A stretch of 64,000 nucleotides of DNA from the NCBI RefSeq assembly GCF_007859865.1, contig NZ_SJPI01000003.1:372001-436000 (forward strand), written 5' to 3'. Shown here in pieces: positions 26,354-36,900 of the stretch. Source of the DNA: Rubripirellula amarantea (GTDB lineage Bacteria > Planctomycetota > Planctomycetia > Pirellulales > Pirellulaceae). A program made the position numbers and the translations under genes. How positions within the stretch are numbered: the first letter of the stretch is position 1; each line of letters begins with the position of its first letter. The notes beneath the pieces were generated by a model that had not been told where the DNA came from, ran no database searches, and saw only the letters and a list, made by a program, of their open reading frames with translations.

Positions 26354-26769
26354 CACTCATCTCTGGTTAAATAGTTGGGTAACTGTTGAACGTGGTAGTC
26401 CAATGTCTACGACCACCAAACTGTATCTTCGGATCGCAGATATCATCGTCTACGGAACCAAGACTTCCTGTAAGCGTTGTGTTTCTACTAACAACGCGAG
26501 GTCAGCTGGCGAAGTAGCATCTTCCATGCCGAAAAGCCGTGACCGGATGCATGACACGAATACCTGCCGATTGGGATAACTGGACGCACCCATCGTTTCA
26601 GTGCGACCGGCTAGTTCTTTCATCGTCGCCGTACAAAGGTCATGCAAAAAAGCGGCGTGCGGCAGGGCTGTTGATAGCTCGAGTTCTAGAACGCCCAAAC
26701 CGTAATCCCAAGTTACATTTTCGAAGCAACTGACATCTAACCGCGTTTTGGTCGGGATTCTGGGAGCCC
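26354..26769. other. Intergenic region between DUF2945 and tRNA-Leu
   Basis: I see no supported gene in these 416 bp. A minus-strand frame at 26450-26698 uses a TTG start and has no recognisable motif. Confidence 0.45.
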
Positions 26770-26805
26770 AAAAAGAAAGGGCTCAACGTTAGACACGCTG
26801 AACCC
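26770..26805 (-). terminator. Terminator downstream of tRNA-Leu
   Basis: On the minus strand a 9-bp stem, GGGTTCAGC pairing with GTTGAGCCC (two G-U pairs), closes a 9-base loop and is followed by TTTCTTTTT. It starts 15 bp past the tRNA 3' end, as expected for a rho-independent terminator. Confidence 0.85.
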
Positions 26806-26819
26806 TTGTGAAAGACGAG

Positions 26820-26903
26820 TGCGGATGAGAGGACTTGAACCTCCACGACCTTGCGGCCACTAGAACCTGAATCTAGCGCGTCTGCCAATTCCGCCACATC
26901 CGC
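26820..26903 (-). tRNA. tRNA-Leu (anticodon CAG)
   Basis: The 84-nt gene reads GCGGATGTGGCGGAATTGGC at its 5' end. It has the Leu-type D arm, the anticodon arm CTAGA-TTCAGGT-TCTAG with anticodon CAG, a long variable arm, and the T arm GAGGTTCAAGTCCTC. The acceptor stem GCGGATG pairs with CATCCGC, followed by discriminator A. The CCA end is not encoded. Confidence 0.96.
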
Positions 26904-27230
26904 TGATGTTTGACCTTTTCGAGCCGGCAAGAAGCCTATTCGTTTGGTCAGGCAATCTGAAAAGAATTACGATGCCAGAGCATGCTCGCGGAAACGAAGC
27001 TTGCTAAAAATGGCAGCATGCTCGCTGGAGACAACGACTGTGGACCGCTTTATCCCTTCTCGTTAAGTGCGGTAAAATATCTCGTTGTGTGAGTCTTGGC
27101 AAGCCACAATGGGCCCCGGTTCTTGAGACGAACCGCCGAATCGATCAGACTGGGGGTTCAGCGGTCATGCGTGGCGAAGGGTCTAGCTAGATTTCCATCA
27201 TGACGATCGCCAACATGAAAGCGACTTTCG
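26904..27230. other. Intergenic region upstream of tRNA-Leu and the MBL gene
   Basis: This 327-bp gap contains the divergent upstream regions of tRNA-Leu and the MBL-fold gene. No gene or clear regulatory motif is visible. Confidence 0.45.
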
Positions 27231-27983
27231 ATGCAAATCCACTGCCTGGGCACGGTGGGCTATCACCCCAATGATACCCGACACACGTCGTGCTACTTCC
27301 TTCCTAAATCGGGTATCTTGCTCGATGGCGGCAGCGGGATGTTTCGATTGAGAAAGCATATCGAAACGGAATCGCTGGACATATTACTCAGCCACGCGCA
27401 TCTCGATCACATCTTAGGGCTAACGTTCCTGCTTGATGTCTTGCACGAAAGCTCTGTGAAGAAAATTCGCATTTGGGGTGAGGCGACGAAGCTGCAAGCA
27501 GTCCAAGACCATCTGTTTCATCCGCTGATTTTTCCAATGCCGCTGGAATGTGAATGGAACCCCATCGACGACTTAGAGTCATTCACGATCAACGACGCTG
27601 AAATTACATTCCGGCATCAAGAGCACCCAGGCGGCTCGATAGCGTATCGGATTGATTGGCAATCACCAAGAAAGCGATTGGTCTACGCTACTGATACAAC
27701 CGGCGACTTGTCAGATGAACATGCCCACTGGAGCCAAGATGCCGATCTACTGATGCACGAATGCTATTTTCGTGACGAGGCATCGCATTGGGCACTGAGG
27801 ACCGGACACTGCTGGACGAGCCGGGTAGCGCAGGTCGCAGCCAAATCAAAACCGAAGCAATTGCTGCTTACCCATATCAACCCAATCGAAACCCGCGACG
27901 ACCCCATCGACATTGCATCGATTCGCCGCCAGATCGAGTGCAAGGCGATTTTGGCCGAAGACGAAATGCTAGTTGAGTTCTAG
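27231..27983 (+). CDS. MBL-fold metallo-hydrolase
   Basis: The 250-residue protein has the metallo-beta-lactamase signature S-H-A-H-L-D-H (H-x-H-x-D-H) near residue 55, preceded by I-L-L-D-G-G-S-G. Later metal ligands lie in H-Q-E-H-P-G-G, Y-A-T-D-T-T-G-D, M-H-E-C-Y-F and a final L-T-H-I. The layout is closest to the RNase Z/phosphodiesterase-like branch. The second-domain exosite of true RNase Z is not obvious, so the substrate is open. The gene is monocistronic and convergent with hemY. Confidence 0.85.
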   Translation: MQIHCLGTVGYHPNDTRHTSCYFLPKSGILLDGGSGMFRLRKHIETESLDILLSHAHLDHILGLTFLLDVLHESSVKKIRIWGEATKLQAVQDHLFHPLIFPMPLECEWNPIDDLESFTINDAEITFRHQEHPGGSIAYRIDWQSPRKRLVYATDTTGDLSDEHAHWSQDADLLMHECYFRDEASHWALRTGHCWTSRVAQVAAKSKPKQLLLTHINPIETRDDPIDIASIRRQIECKAILAEDEMLVEF

Positions 27984-28055
27984 CTTCTAAACCGATGGTG
28001 GCTTTGCACTAAACGATTCGCCTTTGCGTTTCACTCCTATCATTGGCCGCCCACC

Positions 28056-28091
28056 GAACTAGACCAGTTCGCCGAACAAGACCAGTTCACC
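28056..28091. repeat. Two 18-bp tandem repeats between convergent genes
   Basis: GAACTAGACCAGTTCGCC (28056-28073) and GAACAAGACCAGTTCACC (28074-28091) differ at two positions. The first copy contains the inverted pair GAACT/AGTTC and could form a small hairpin. The array sits between the stops of the MBL gene and hemY. Confidence 0.85.
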
Positions 28092-28114
28092 GCTAGGGAA
28101 GAGTTGCCGTGACA

Positions 28115-29698
28115 CTAGGCCTGAGTCGGTGAGACCTTATTGGAGCGTTGTTGCAAACTTTCGAGCACGGATGAGGCAACAACTTCAGCTTGGCGAATCA
28201 CCGGAGCAATACCGACTCCATCGAGTGAGTTGCTAGTCAAATCTAAGCTCGGTAATTCGTCCAATGCCTTGCGTACTTTCTTAACTAATCGATGATGACC
28301 GACGTGGTATTGTGGCATGGCGTCATTCCAGCGGACAACCTTGGCGAACACCGGGTCACCCGAAAGGCCGATGATCTCGCTAAGTTCTTCCCGAACAAGC
28401 TCGATGATTGCCTGGTCATCTAAGTCAAGTAAGTCGGACTGCATCGCACCACCCACGAAAACACGAACGAGCACATGATCATCGGGCGCCCGCCCTGCGA
28501 ATTTGTGACTCGCAAACGAACCGGCCAAAATGCGTCGTCCTTCCGAAAGCGGAACAACGAAGCCAAACGTTTCGATGTCTTTCGCGATATCGGCTCGGCG
28601 GACTCCCATGACCACGATCGCGGTCGACGCAGACGGGATTTGTCCCAAGGTATTGGCAATCAGATTCGCGGGCGTTGACGAAGATTGATTCGACACCGTG
28701 CGCAACAATCTCTTCGCCGCTTTAGGTGGCAAAGCGATAACGGCGTGGTCGAAAGTTTCTTGGGTGCCACTATCAAACCCCAGCAAGACTTGGTTGCCAG
28801 ATCTATTCGATCCAGGAACAAGATCTAGCGACCGGACTGGTGAATTGACTTTGATTGAGTCGGTAGGGAGTGCTGACACAAGCGACCGAACCAACTCGAT
28901 CATGCCACCTTCGAAGGCTCGAAAACGTCCATATCTCGCTCCCGTGCTGTTTCGCTCTTCGGAATCTTCCCCACGTTTGCGTTTAACATGTGTTGCCTTG
29001 GCAAGTGAACCATGTTCGCGTTCCATCGCGTATATCGGTCCCATCGTCGATCGCATGCTCAATTGATTCACGTCAGCCGTGTAGATGCCTGCGGACAACG
29101 GCGCCACGATTCGATCGAGGACCTCGCGTCCCATTCGTCGTTGCACAAAGGAGGCCACTGATTCGTCGAGGTTTTCGTCGGTGTCGCCGACTGGCTGAGA
29201 CGACGGGATGAACCTTTCCGCTAGCCAACGAAGCTTGCCCCGCCACGTCAGCAGATCGGTTGTCAGCATGGGCATCAATTTGGTTGCCCGCATCAAAACA
29301 AAACCGTCGGGGATAGGGATCAATTTGCCGTGTTGGCAGATACGAGCACCGCGACGAGTTGGCAAAGGCTCGATCAGTTGGTCTTCGACGCCGAGCTTGC
29401 GACACAAATCTAAGGCAGCAGCAGGCTGCGTCGCGAACATGTCCGCGCCATGATCGACAAGAAAACTGACGCTTCCGTCATCGCTTTGAATCCGTTCGGT
29501 ATGGATCACGCCCCCGACGCGATCGCTTGCTTCATAGACCGTGATCACTAGCGCAAGCGGCGACTCGTTTGATTGATTCGCCAAATGCAATTGCACCGCG
29601 GTAGCGAGTCCCGAAAGACCTCCCCCGATGATGGCGACACGGTACGGTTGGTTGATGGCCAAAGAAAACTTCGTTGTCGCGATGCGACTATCGTCCAC
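28115..29698 (-). CDS. hemY: Protoporphyrinogen oxidase (HemY type)
   Basis: The 527-residue flavoprotein has an N-terminal dinucleotide fold (V-A-I-I-G-G-G-L-S-G-L-A-T-A), E-A-S-D-R-V-G-G-V at the end of the second strand, D-H-G-A-D-M-F, a membrane-binding/substrate domain, and a C-terminal segment with S-L-D-G-V-G-I-A. It oxidises protoporphyrinogen IX to protoporphyrin IX with O2 in haem synthesis. It probably starts at a GTG that lies inside the last codons of the SHD1 gene (11-bp overlap), since no ATG precedes the FAD motif. The haem supply fits the many c-type cytochromes in the window. Confidence 0.92.
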   Translation of the reverse strand: MDDSRIATTKFSLAINQPYRVAIIGGGLSGLATAVQLHLANQSNESPLALVITVYEASDRVGGVIHTERIQSDDGSVSFLVDHGADMFATQPAAALDLCRKLGVEDQLIEPLPTRRGARICQHGKLIPIPDGFVLMRATKLMPMLTTDLLTWRGKLRWLAERFIPSSQPVGDTDENLDESVASFVQRRMGREVLDRIVAPLSAGIYTADVNQLSMRSTMGPIYAMEREHGSLAKATHVKRKRGEDSEERNSTGARYGRFRAFEGGMIELVRSLVSALPTDSIKVNSPVRSLDLVPGSNRSGNQVLLGFDSGTQETFDHAVIALPPKAAKRLLRTVSNQSSSTPANLIANTLGQIPSASTAIVVMGVRRADIAKDIETFGFVVPLSEGRRILAGSFASHKFAGRAPDDHVLVRVFVGGAMQSDLLDLDDQAIIELVREELSEIIGLSGDPVFAKVVRWNDAMPQYHVGHHRLVKKVRKALDELPSLDLTSNSLDGVGIAPVIRQAEVVASSVLESLQQRSNKVSPTQA

Positions 29699-31088
29699 TT
29701 TGAGCGGCTGCTGCCGCTTCGGCTGCTGCTGCGGCGGCGGCTTCTTGTTGAGCAGTATCGCCGTAACCGTTCATCCCTTCCGGTGGTCCACCGTAACCGC
29801 TCGGTGGACCGCCATAACCTTCCGGCGGTCCGCCGTAACCGCTTGGTGGTCCGCCATATCCGCTTGGCGGGCCACCATAGCCACTTGGCGGGCCGTAGGA
29901 TCCGTACCCGTTATTACCGCGACCGTTGGATGCGAAATCCTTACCAACCAAAGCAGCAAAGGTGGTCACTAGCAGGCTTACGGGCTGGATGATTGACTCC
30001 AATTCGGCGTGAAAATCGGTAGCATTCCTGGCGTTGGCCAATGATGCAAGCTGCGGAGCCAAGGGTGCAAGAACCGAGCTGTACTCGGTCAAAACAGTTC
30101 CGCTTTGAGCTTCGCTGTACTTCGTGGTCATCGCCTTAACATCCTCGGCCCAGGTCGCGGAAAGCGATTCGGGTACCCAATACCCTTCGACCTTCTTGAA
30201 GACATCGGCTGTATCACCCGCGTCCGAAGTGATCGTCACATTGGCAGTATCACCGGTGCTTGATTCCACGACGACGTTGCGCCCGGCGAACGTCGATTGC
30301 CCGCTCAATTGGTAAAGATACGGTGCAATCTTTGGATCCATTTTTCGAAGCCAATCACCAAACGGAACGGTGCGCAATTCCTGCAGGCTAACCGACGGAT
30401 CGCTCAGGACCGTTCGGGCAAGTCCGGCGAGTGTCATGATCGACCCCTCAAGGTTCTCAATCGTCGAAGGTTGCAGAGATTGGATACGTGGACTTGATAA
30501 CAACCACCGCTGTCGTGTTTCCATCACTTCGCCGGATTGTTGAAGCGTCGAGACTAAGGTTTCAAAGTTGGCCTGTTCACACTTAGACGCCACAAGTTTC
30601 ACCAAGCTATCGACATCATTGCGGTAACTAGGAGGAAGCGCATCATAGATTGCGACGAGATGTCCATCGGAGACGGCGTCGTCGACCTGCTGAAGAAACT
30701 TATCAACGGTCACATCTTTTTGGGGAGCTTGATAAGGCGGAGCCTCACTTGGAACAGGAAGCGGATTCGGTGCAGAGGCCGCAGCGGAAACGCGTTGCTG
30801 CCGTAGCTCGGAAGTCCGATCGCTCCGCCGCGACTGCAATTCTTTACTTAGCTGATTGGCTTGAATTCGACTTTCACTCCGCAGCGATGACATCTTTACC
30901 GAAACTCGTTTTCCATTGCTGAGCTTCAGTACGACCGTGTCACCCCATAAACCAAGCATTTCAGCTTCGATCGTTCTAGTTCCTCGCAAGTCCGTCCACG
31001 ATTCGGCGCACGCCGACGGGAACGGCAGCGCTAGAAAGCCACAAACCACCAGCAGCGGAATGAATACGAACGATTGGCGAATGGACAT
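29688..31088 (-). CDS. Secreted SHD1-domain protein with GYGGPP repeats
   Basis: From the ATG at 31088 the product is 466 residues. A signal peptide (cleavage near S-A-C-A-E) is followed by an SLA1-homology-1 (SHD1) domain (about 26-80): W-T-D-L-R-G-T-R-T-I-E-A-E, V-V-L-K-L-S-N-G-K, V-S-V. A helical region (about 120-390) with a domain near 260-310 resembling a lipoprotein-type fold comes next. The tail has tandem G-Y-G-G-P-P-S/E units and ends Ala-rich. SHD1 domains are unusually common in secreted planctomycete proteins and may bind partner proteins. The gene overlaps hemY by 11 bp. The function is unknown. Confidence 0.78.
   Translation of the reverse strand: MSIRQSFVFIPLLVVCGFLALPFPSACAESWTDLRGTRTIEAEMLGLWGDTVVLKLSNGKRVSVKMSSLRSESRIQANQLSKELQSRRSDRTSELRQQRVSAAASAPNPLPVPSEAPPYQAPQKDVTVDKFLQQVDDAVSDGHLVAIYDALPPSYRNDVDSLVKLVASKCEQANFETLVSTLQQSGEVMETRQRWLLSSPRIQSLQPSTIENLEGSIMTLAGLARTVLSDPSVSLQELRTVPFGDWLRKMDPKIAPYLYQLSGQSTFAGRNVVVESSTGDTANVTITSDAGDTADVFKKVEGYWVPESLSATWAEDVKAMTTKYSEAQSGTVLTEYSSVLAPLAPQLASLANARNATDFHAELESIIQPVSLLVTTFAALVGKDFASNGRGNNGYGSYGPPSGYGGPPSGYGGPPSGYGGPPEGYGGPPSGYGGPPEGMNGYGDTAQQEAAAAAAAEAAAAAQSGR
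29776..29890. repeat. In-frame GYGGPP(S/E) coding repeat
   Basis: About five imperfect 21-bp units encode G-Y-G-G-P-P-S/E near the C-terminus of the SHD1 protein. Length variation between strains would not disturb the frame. Confidence 0.85.
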
Positions 31089-31310
31089 GAGAGGTCTCAT
31101 GGATAAGGAACACAGCATAAAGGCAGGCGAAGAATGGCAATGTCAGCGAACAGCCATTCACAGATCGAAAAAACACTTTGAGGCATGGCACTGACGAGTG
31201 CTTCCCCGAAGAGGTGACCCCAAGGGCTAAACACACCACCATGCGCTGACCGTCATCCAGTATATTGAATCACTGTCGATTGTGGCCCCCCTATTTGTGA
31301 AGGAAAACAC

Positions 31311-32396
31311 TTGAGCGACCCATCGGATAAGCCCTCACTGTCGGCCATCGAACCAGCGGTGTCAAACAGCGGAAATGCACCTAACTCCAACGACCACGCA
31401 CTGGGATCGTTAACCGAGGGTGGTACAGGCGTGACTCTTTCATCCGCAGAGATCCGAACGCTCAAGGAAAAGTACTACAACGCGACCATCGTTGATCGTC
31501 GTGATATCCATGACGATTTGGCGGTGTTCCGTATTCGACCGGACCAGGGATTCGAACCCTTTGAAGCAGGACAGTACGTCGCGTTGGGACTTGGGAATTG
31601 GGAACGGCGTATCGCCAACTGCCAAGATGAACCGCTGCCCGAGAGCAAATGGAAGAAGCTGACCAGGCGAGCGTATTCGATTTCTTGCCCAATGGTAGAC
31701 GTCGATTCGGCGACGGACTCGACGGTTCAAGTCATGACGGTCAATTCGATTGACTACCTCGAATTTTACGTCGCTTTGGTTCGTCACGCGGGTGACCTGG
31801 ACCAGAAACCTCCTTCGTTAACACCTCGTTTATTTGGACTCCAATCCGGCGATCGCATTGAAATCGCCAAGAAAATCGTTGGCCACTACGTCGCACACGA
31901 TATTGGACCGGACGACACGGTGTTGATGGTCGGCACGGGTACTGGTGAAGCACCGCATAACGCGATGGCGGCTAGTTTGCTTTCCCAGGATCATCAAGGA
32001 CGGATCATCCACGTCACAAGCGTTCGGCAGCGCAAGGACTTAGCCTACCTAAGACAACACGAAACGCTGTCGAAACACTTCCCTCAGTACAGCTATTTTC
32101 CTCTGACGACACGAGATCCCGAGAACCTCAATACGTCGCATCCGAAATTCGTTGGCAAACAATACGTGCAGGAGTTGTTTCGCTCGGGAAGGTTAGCGGA
32201 ACTAGCGGGCGTGGATTTGAGCCCGAAGAATACTCACGTCTTTCTTTGCGGAAACCCCGCTATGATCGGCTACGCACCACCGGGCGCGCCGCCTCTCACG
32301 CAACCGGGGATGATTCAAGTCTTAATCGAAGCCGGGTTTACCGATGATCACAATCAGAGCGGTCCCGGTGTGATTCGTTTTGAGAAGTATTGGTAA
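31311..32396 (+). CDS. fpr: Ferredoxin--NADP(+) reductase
   Basis: The 361-residue protein has an FAD domain with R-R-A-Y-S-I-S (the R-x-Y-S motif) and an NADP domain with M-V-G-T-G-T-G-E-A-P, then H-V-F-L-C-G-N-P-A-M-I-G. The C-terminus reads V-I-R-F-E-K-Y-W, like bacterial Fpr. An N-terminal extension of about 60 residues, Ser/Asn/Pro-rich, precedes the core. It starts at TTG 31311, supported by AAGGA 6 bp upstream; no ATG is available before the core. It transfers electrons between NADPH and ferredoxin or flavodoxin. Divergent from the SHD1 gene. Confidence 0.9.
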   Translation: MSDPSDKPSLSAIEPAVSNSGNAPNSNDHALGSLTEGGTGVTLSSAEIRTLKEKYYNATIVDRRDIHDDLAVFRIRPDQGFEPFEAGQYVALGLGNWERRIANCQDEPLPESKWKKLTRRAYSISCPMVDVDSATDSTVQVMTVNSIDYLEFYVALVRHAGDLDQKPPSLTPRLFGLQSGDRIEIAKKIVGHYVAHDIGPDDTVLMVGTGTGEAPHNAMAASLLSQDHQGRIIHVTSVRQRKDLAYLRQHETLSKHFPQYSYFPLTTRDPENLNTSHPKFVGKQYVQELFRSGRLAELAGVDLSPKNTHVFLCGNPAMIGYAPPGAPPLTQPGMIQVLIEAGFTDDHNQSGPGVIRFEKYW

Positions 32397-32539
32397 ATCG
32401 TTCCAACAGTACTCCACGACACCGCATTGCATGTGTTAAAACGAGTATTCCCGTTGCGGGTTTCGCTCACCAACCACCAATCGCCCCAACCGATTGTTTT
32501 CTGGTTCTTCCACTCAACACTTAATAACAGTATTTCGAT

Positions 32540-33814
32540 ATGGACCTTTCTCGAACAATCGCGTTGATTCTAGGTGGAGGCCGGGGAACTCGCTTATTTC
32601 CGCTGACCAAAATCCGCGCTAAACCCGCCGTACCGCTGGCGGCCAAATATCGTTTGATTGATATCCCGATTAGTAACTGCATCAACAGCGGTTTGAATCG
32701 CGCGTATGTGTTGACCCAGTTTCTTTCCGAAAGCCTGCACCGTCACCTTCGCCAGACTTACACCTTCGACCACTTCAACGGTGGCTTCGTCGAATTGCTG
32801 GCAGCCCAGCAAACGGTCAACAAGGGGACCGACTGGTATCAAGGTACCGCCGACGCGGTACGCAAGAACTTGGTTCACTTGACCGAAGATTGGATCGAGC
32901 ATGTTTTGATTCTGTCGGGTGACCAGCTTTACCGAATGGACTTCCGCGACATGATGCGGACCCATATCGAGTCGGGTGCTGATGCAACGATCGCTGGGAT
33001 TCCAGTGTCGCGAGACGAGGCGTCTTCGCTGGGCATCATGCAAGTGGACAATGACGGTCGCGTGCGTGGCTTCGTCGAAAAGCCTCAAACCGACGAAGAA
33101 CTTGCTACCGTTCAAATGGACCCTGCTTGGATCGATGCCAGAGGCATCCCGAGTCACGGACGCGACTGCCTAGCAAGCATGGGACTCTACATCTTCAACA
33201 AAGACGTGATGGTCGACTTGCTGCGAAACGATTCGCACAGTGATTTTGGAAAAGAGGTTTTTCCCGAGGCGATCAAGTCTCACAAGGTGAACGTGCACCT
33301 GTTTGACGGGTACTGGGAAGACATCGGTACTATTCGAGCATTCTATGAAGCCAACCTATCGTTGGCCGGCAAGAACCCTCCCTTTGACATTCGTAATGCT
33401 GATGCGCCGATCTATTCAAGACCTCGCTTCTTGCCGCCAACGATCATGGGCAATGCGTCCATCGAAGGCAGCTTGATCGCGGACGGATGTTTGATTGGCG
33501 AGAACGTCAAAATCAAGAATAGCGTCTTAGGATTACGAACCGTGGTGGGCGACAACGTCACCATCGAAGATAGCGTCGTGATGGGAGCGGACTACATCGA
33601 ATCCGAATCTCGCGGCCCCATCCCCATCGGCATCGGAGCGGGCTCGACCATCATCGGCACAATCTTGGATAAGAATTGCCGCATTGGTGAAAACGTCAGC
33701 ATTACCAACCAGCAAAAGGTTGACCATCAAGGCGAAGACGACGACTTGCAAGTGCGAGACGGAATCCCGATCGTGATCAAGAACGGAATCATTCCGAGCG
33801 GATACACGATGTAG
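32540..33814 (+). CDS. glgC: Glucose-1-phosphate adenylyltransferase
   Basis: The 424-residue enzyme opens with [12 protein letters not shown] and K-P-A-V-P-L-A, the nucleotidyl-transferase motifs. [16 protein letters not shown] and L-S-G-D-Q-L-Y follow, then a left-handed beta-helix C-terminal domain (about 300-420). It makes ADP-glucose, the precursor of glycogen, and is normally controlled by metabolites. It follows fpr by 143 bp on the same strand; no other glycogen gene is visible. Confidence 0.95.
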   Translation: MDLSRTIALILGGGRGTRLFPLTKIRAKPAVPLAAKYRLIDIPISNCINSGLNRAYVLTQFLSESLHRHLRQTYTFDHFNGGFVELLAAQQTVNKGTDWYQGTADAVRKNLVHLTEDWIEHVLILSGDQLYRMDFRDMMRTHIESGADATIAGIPVSRDEASSLGIMQVDNDGRVRGFVEKPQTDEELATVQMDPAWIDARGIPSHGRDCLASMGLYIFNKDVMVDLLRNDSHSDFGKEVFPEAIKSHKVNVHLFDGYWEDIGTIRAFYEANLSLAGKNPPFDIRNADAPIYSRPRFLPPTIMGNASIEGSLIADGCLIGENVKIKNSVLGLRTVVGDNVTIEDSVVMGADYIESESRGPIPIGIGAGSTIIGTILDKNCRIGENVSITNQQKVDHQGEDDDLQVRDGIPIVIKNGIIPSGYTM

Positions 33815-33875
33815 TTGTTGTCACAGCAACATAGACGCCGTCGCAGCCGCCATTGAACAACGTGGTGCTGCGACG
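33814..33875. other. Two hairpins after glgC
   Basis: A compact stem GTTGTTG-TCA-CAGCAAC begins at the last base of the glgC stop codon (33814-33830). A second, perfect 9-bp stem CGTCGCAGC/GCTGCGACG spans 33839-33875 with a 19-base loop. Neither is followed by a T tract. They lie between convergent genes and may act as a transcription barrier or mRNA-end structure. Confidence 0.5.
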
Positions 33876-33942
33876 AAAATGTGTGCGACTTACAGATGTT
33901 GCCAGCGACCAGCCTTGCTCGCTACCAATTCAGCGGTGCGGT

Positions 33943-36900
33943 TTATCGGCCGAACAACTTCTCTAGGCCTTTGCCAAGTTGTTTCTCTAAGTAGTTCTCG
34001 GTGGTTTCTTGAAGCTTTTTCGCTCCCAGGTCACCGACAACTTTGGCGATGCTTGACGAATCGAGCGTCGGCCGACTGACCGTGCCCGCGATGGGCAGCG
34101 TGATCGTTTGGCCGGCTAGCCCCTTCAAGCTGCTGCCCAACCATCGCTCGTCAAGCGGAACCATGGCCTGCATTTCCAACCGACCGTCATTGATGCGTAC
34201 GCGACCGCTGGTGACAACTTGAGCACGATCGACGTCGAAGAAGAGTCGATCATGAGTCACGACGCCACCATCAAGAGAGAAATTCACCGTTTGCGGCGGC
34301 ATTGAAATCAGCGTCGAGTTCTGGTTTTGCGTTTTCATGCTTCCGCCAAACGCAGATGCAATCGAAGCGAGTTGATTGAGGCCACCGAGCAACTGTTGGG
34401 CTAGCGGCCCCGCATTCATATCGACCGTTCCCACGCCCATGCGACCAATCACTCGGCTACTGGCAACATCGTCAAAGTTAATCGTGGCCTCGTCAACTTC
34501 TGCCGATATCGTTCCCTTGATACTTGCGGTTTGTGCGGCAAGCGGAGCGAGATATTTCAGCCACCGGTCGGTCATCTCGGGTGTCAACTCAATCGAGTCA
34601 GCGATCACGCCAGGATCCAATCTCATCCACATCGAATCGCCGGCATAGTTCACTGTGCCTGATGCGCGGACATAACCTTTGCCGACAGGAATATTGGTCG
34701 GCGTGATCGAGACCTCTGTTTCGTTGACTCGCACCGGTACTCTGGCTTGCCCAAACCGGACACCGGCGACCTCGCCCATTTCCCAGCCCAACTCGGTTTG
34801 AACGTCGAATACGAAAGAGCCATCGGCGTTTTGCTTCGCGCCAAGTGACATGGTGGTTTCATGGATGCCTTCGGCCAAAATTTCGATCCCTGCCAATGTG
34901 CTCAGGCGGGCCGCCACATCGTCGACCTTCATTCGCACGGGACCGTCGAGCTTGACGTTGTCCAATTTGTCCGTCCACAATCCATCCCCCGTCAAGGTTG
35001 TCGCAAACCAATCCGTTGCAAGCTTTGTTGGTGACGAAACAACTTGGCCAGCGTTTATGTTTACTTTGGTGACACCCGATAATTGCACATTGGGTTCTTC
35101 CCAAAGCAAGGTCATCGCACTGCGTCCACTTGATGCATTCGCCGTGATGTCTTGCTGGCTCACCGAGCAAAGTTTCGCATTGGTTTGATGATCAAACACA
35201 AACCAATCCTGATCTCGTGACACTTTCAACTCGCCCTCGCATTCACCGCGAACGACATAACGAGTGGACGATGCAGTGGCATTGGAACGTTCGGGTTGAT
35301 ACCCCACCGGAACCGCCCGAGTAGCGGTTTTCCGCTGCGATGCGGCTGCGTACTTTTGGTCTACGCTTCCTTGCAATCGTTCCAGCATGGCACGCCAGTG
35401 AATTTCTAGATCGCAAGTGTCGCCTTGCATGTCGCCACGAATGGCGGCGGATACCGCATCGCCGGAAACGACAACTCGCTCGGCGTGAAAGTCGCCCGAC
35501 GGTAGCTGTAGGTCACCAGCAAAGGTGGCCGTCACCGACGGCTGCGAATAGATGCGATCGCTGTATCCGATGCTCGCTTGATCAAGTTTTAGTTCCGCCA
35601 ACGTTAGCCGTGACACCGATGAAGCGACCATTGCGTGCGCCACCACGTCAAACTTCCCACTGACATCGTGAACCTCCGCTGGCATCCAAGGCAACAACAA
35701 CGCTTGCAGCGAAGCGAGTTGACCAAGGCCGCTAAGAGTGACGGGTATAGGGTTTTCAAGGCTTGGCTGGTCAACAGGGTTTTCCAATTCAGCAAGCAAC
35801 GTCAAATCTCGACTGACCAACGCGACCTTCGCTTGGGAAAGTTGTTGCAGCGATTGACCGCCCCAGGTTCCCACAGCTTCCACTTCACACTGGAAGGCAT
35901 CTTGTTGAATCTGTTGCCCGCTGGGCAATGTAACCACCAAATCCTTCGCGCCACCGTCACCCACCAATCGCCAAACGTTATTTGCCGCGGCGTTCCATCG
36001 GATGTTTCCGCTTGCGACACCTGCAATCGATGCATCGGACATATCAATGATCGGACGAAGCATGGCGACCAGACGACCGAAGTCAATTTCTACGTCGGCG
36101 GCACCGGACTGCAAGTCACCCTGGCCGATAGCTTTTCCAAATCCACTTTTCCATTCAAACTTATCAGCTCGGACCAAACCGTTGCGGCTTGCCACAGTTG
36201 CGATGAGTTCAATGGATTCGACCTTCACGGCATTGCCGCGTGATCGGGCTTCGATGTCACTACTGCTGATTACGAATTCGCTTAACCTTGCATCGCCTGC
36301 TTGTTGGGGAGGAAACGATTCCACTCGTCCCATCGCCTTCCCTCGCACTAGCTGAGCATCGGTACGAATGGGCAGAATGCCAGGTAGTGATTCTTGCAGC
36401 TTGGGCAGATCGACCTCTGCCGTGGCAATCCCATCGATTCCTTCGAGCCACCGAAGCGGATTGTCGGAAGTGCCGACCCAGGAAAAATCTCGCGAGAACA
36501 CGCCGTTGACCGTTGCGCTGGCGAAGTCGGTCGAGGCATTAAGTCGTCTGCCGATAACCTGGTGTGGCAATACGATCATCTCGCCATCAATCATCGCCAA
36601 CGAGTTTCGCCACAACAACACAGGCTGCCCCGTGCTCGGATCGATATTGAGCGCCGACAGATTGCGAAGATTTAGATTTTCCACGGACGCCTCGATCGCG
36701 TCATTGGCGCCACTGGCCAAAACGATCTCGCCCGTGGCATCGCCATTGAAGATCTCAGGTGCCGCTTGCATCGATTCCGAAAAACGACGCCGAACAACCG
36801 AGACCACCGATAACGGCAGAGACTCGGACTTCAGGCTGATCCGCCAAGCGTTGGCTGGCGCGATCGTCTCGGCGGTCGAACTTTGCTGCAGTTCGATCTT

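Noticed and set aside
26450-26698. 82-residue minus-strand frame between DUF2945 and tRNA-Leu
   Set aside because: It needs a TTG start, has no ribosome-binding site and shows no recognisable motif.
26640-26930. 96-residue frame reading through tRNA-Leu
   Set aside because: The A-D-V-A-E-L-A-D-A-L string is the familiar translation of a Leu tRNA gene, not a protein.
31548-31562. tRNA T-arm-like string GGGATTCGAACCC
   Set aside because: It lies in the coding sequence of ferredoxin-NADP reductase and no other tRNA arms surround it.
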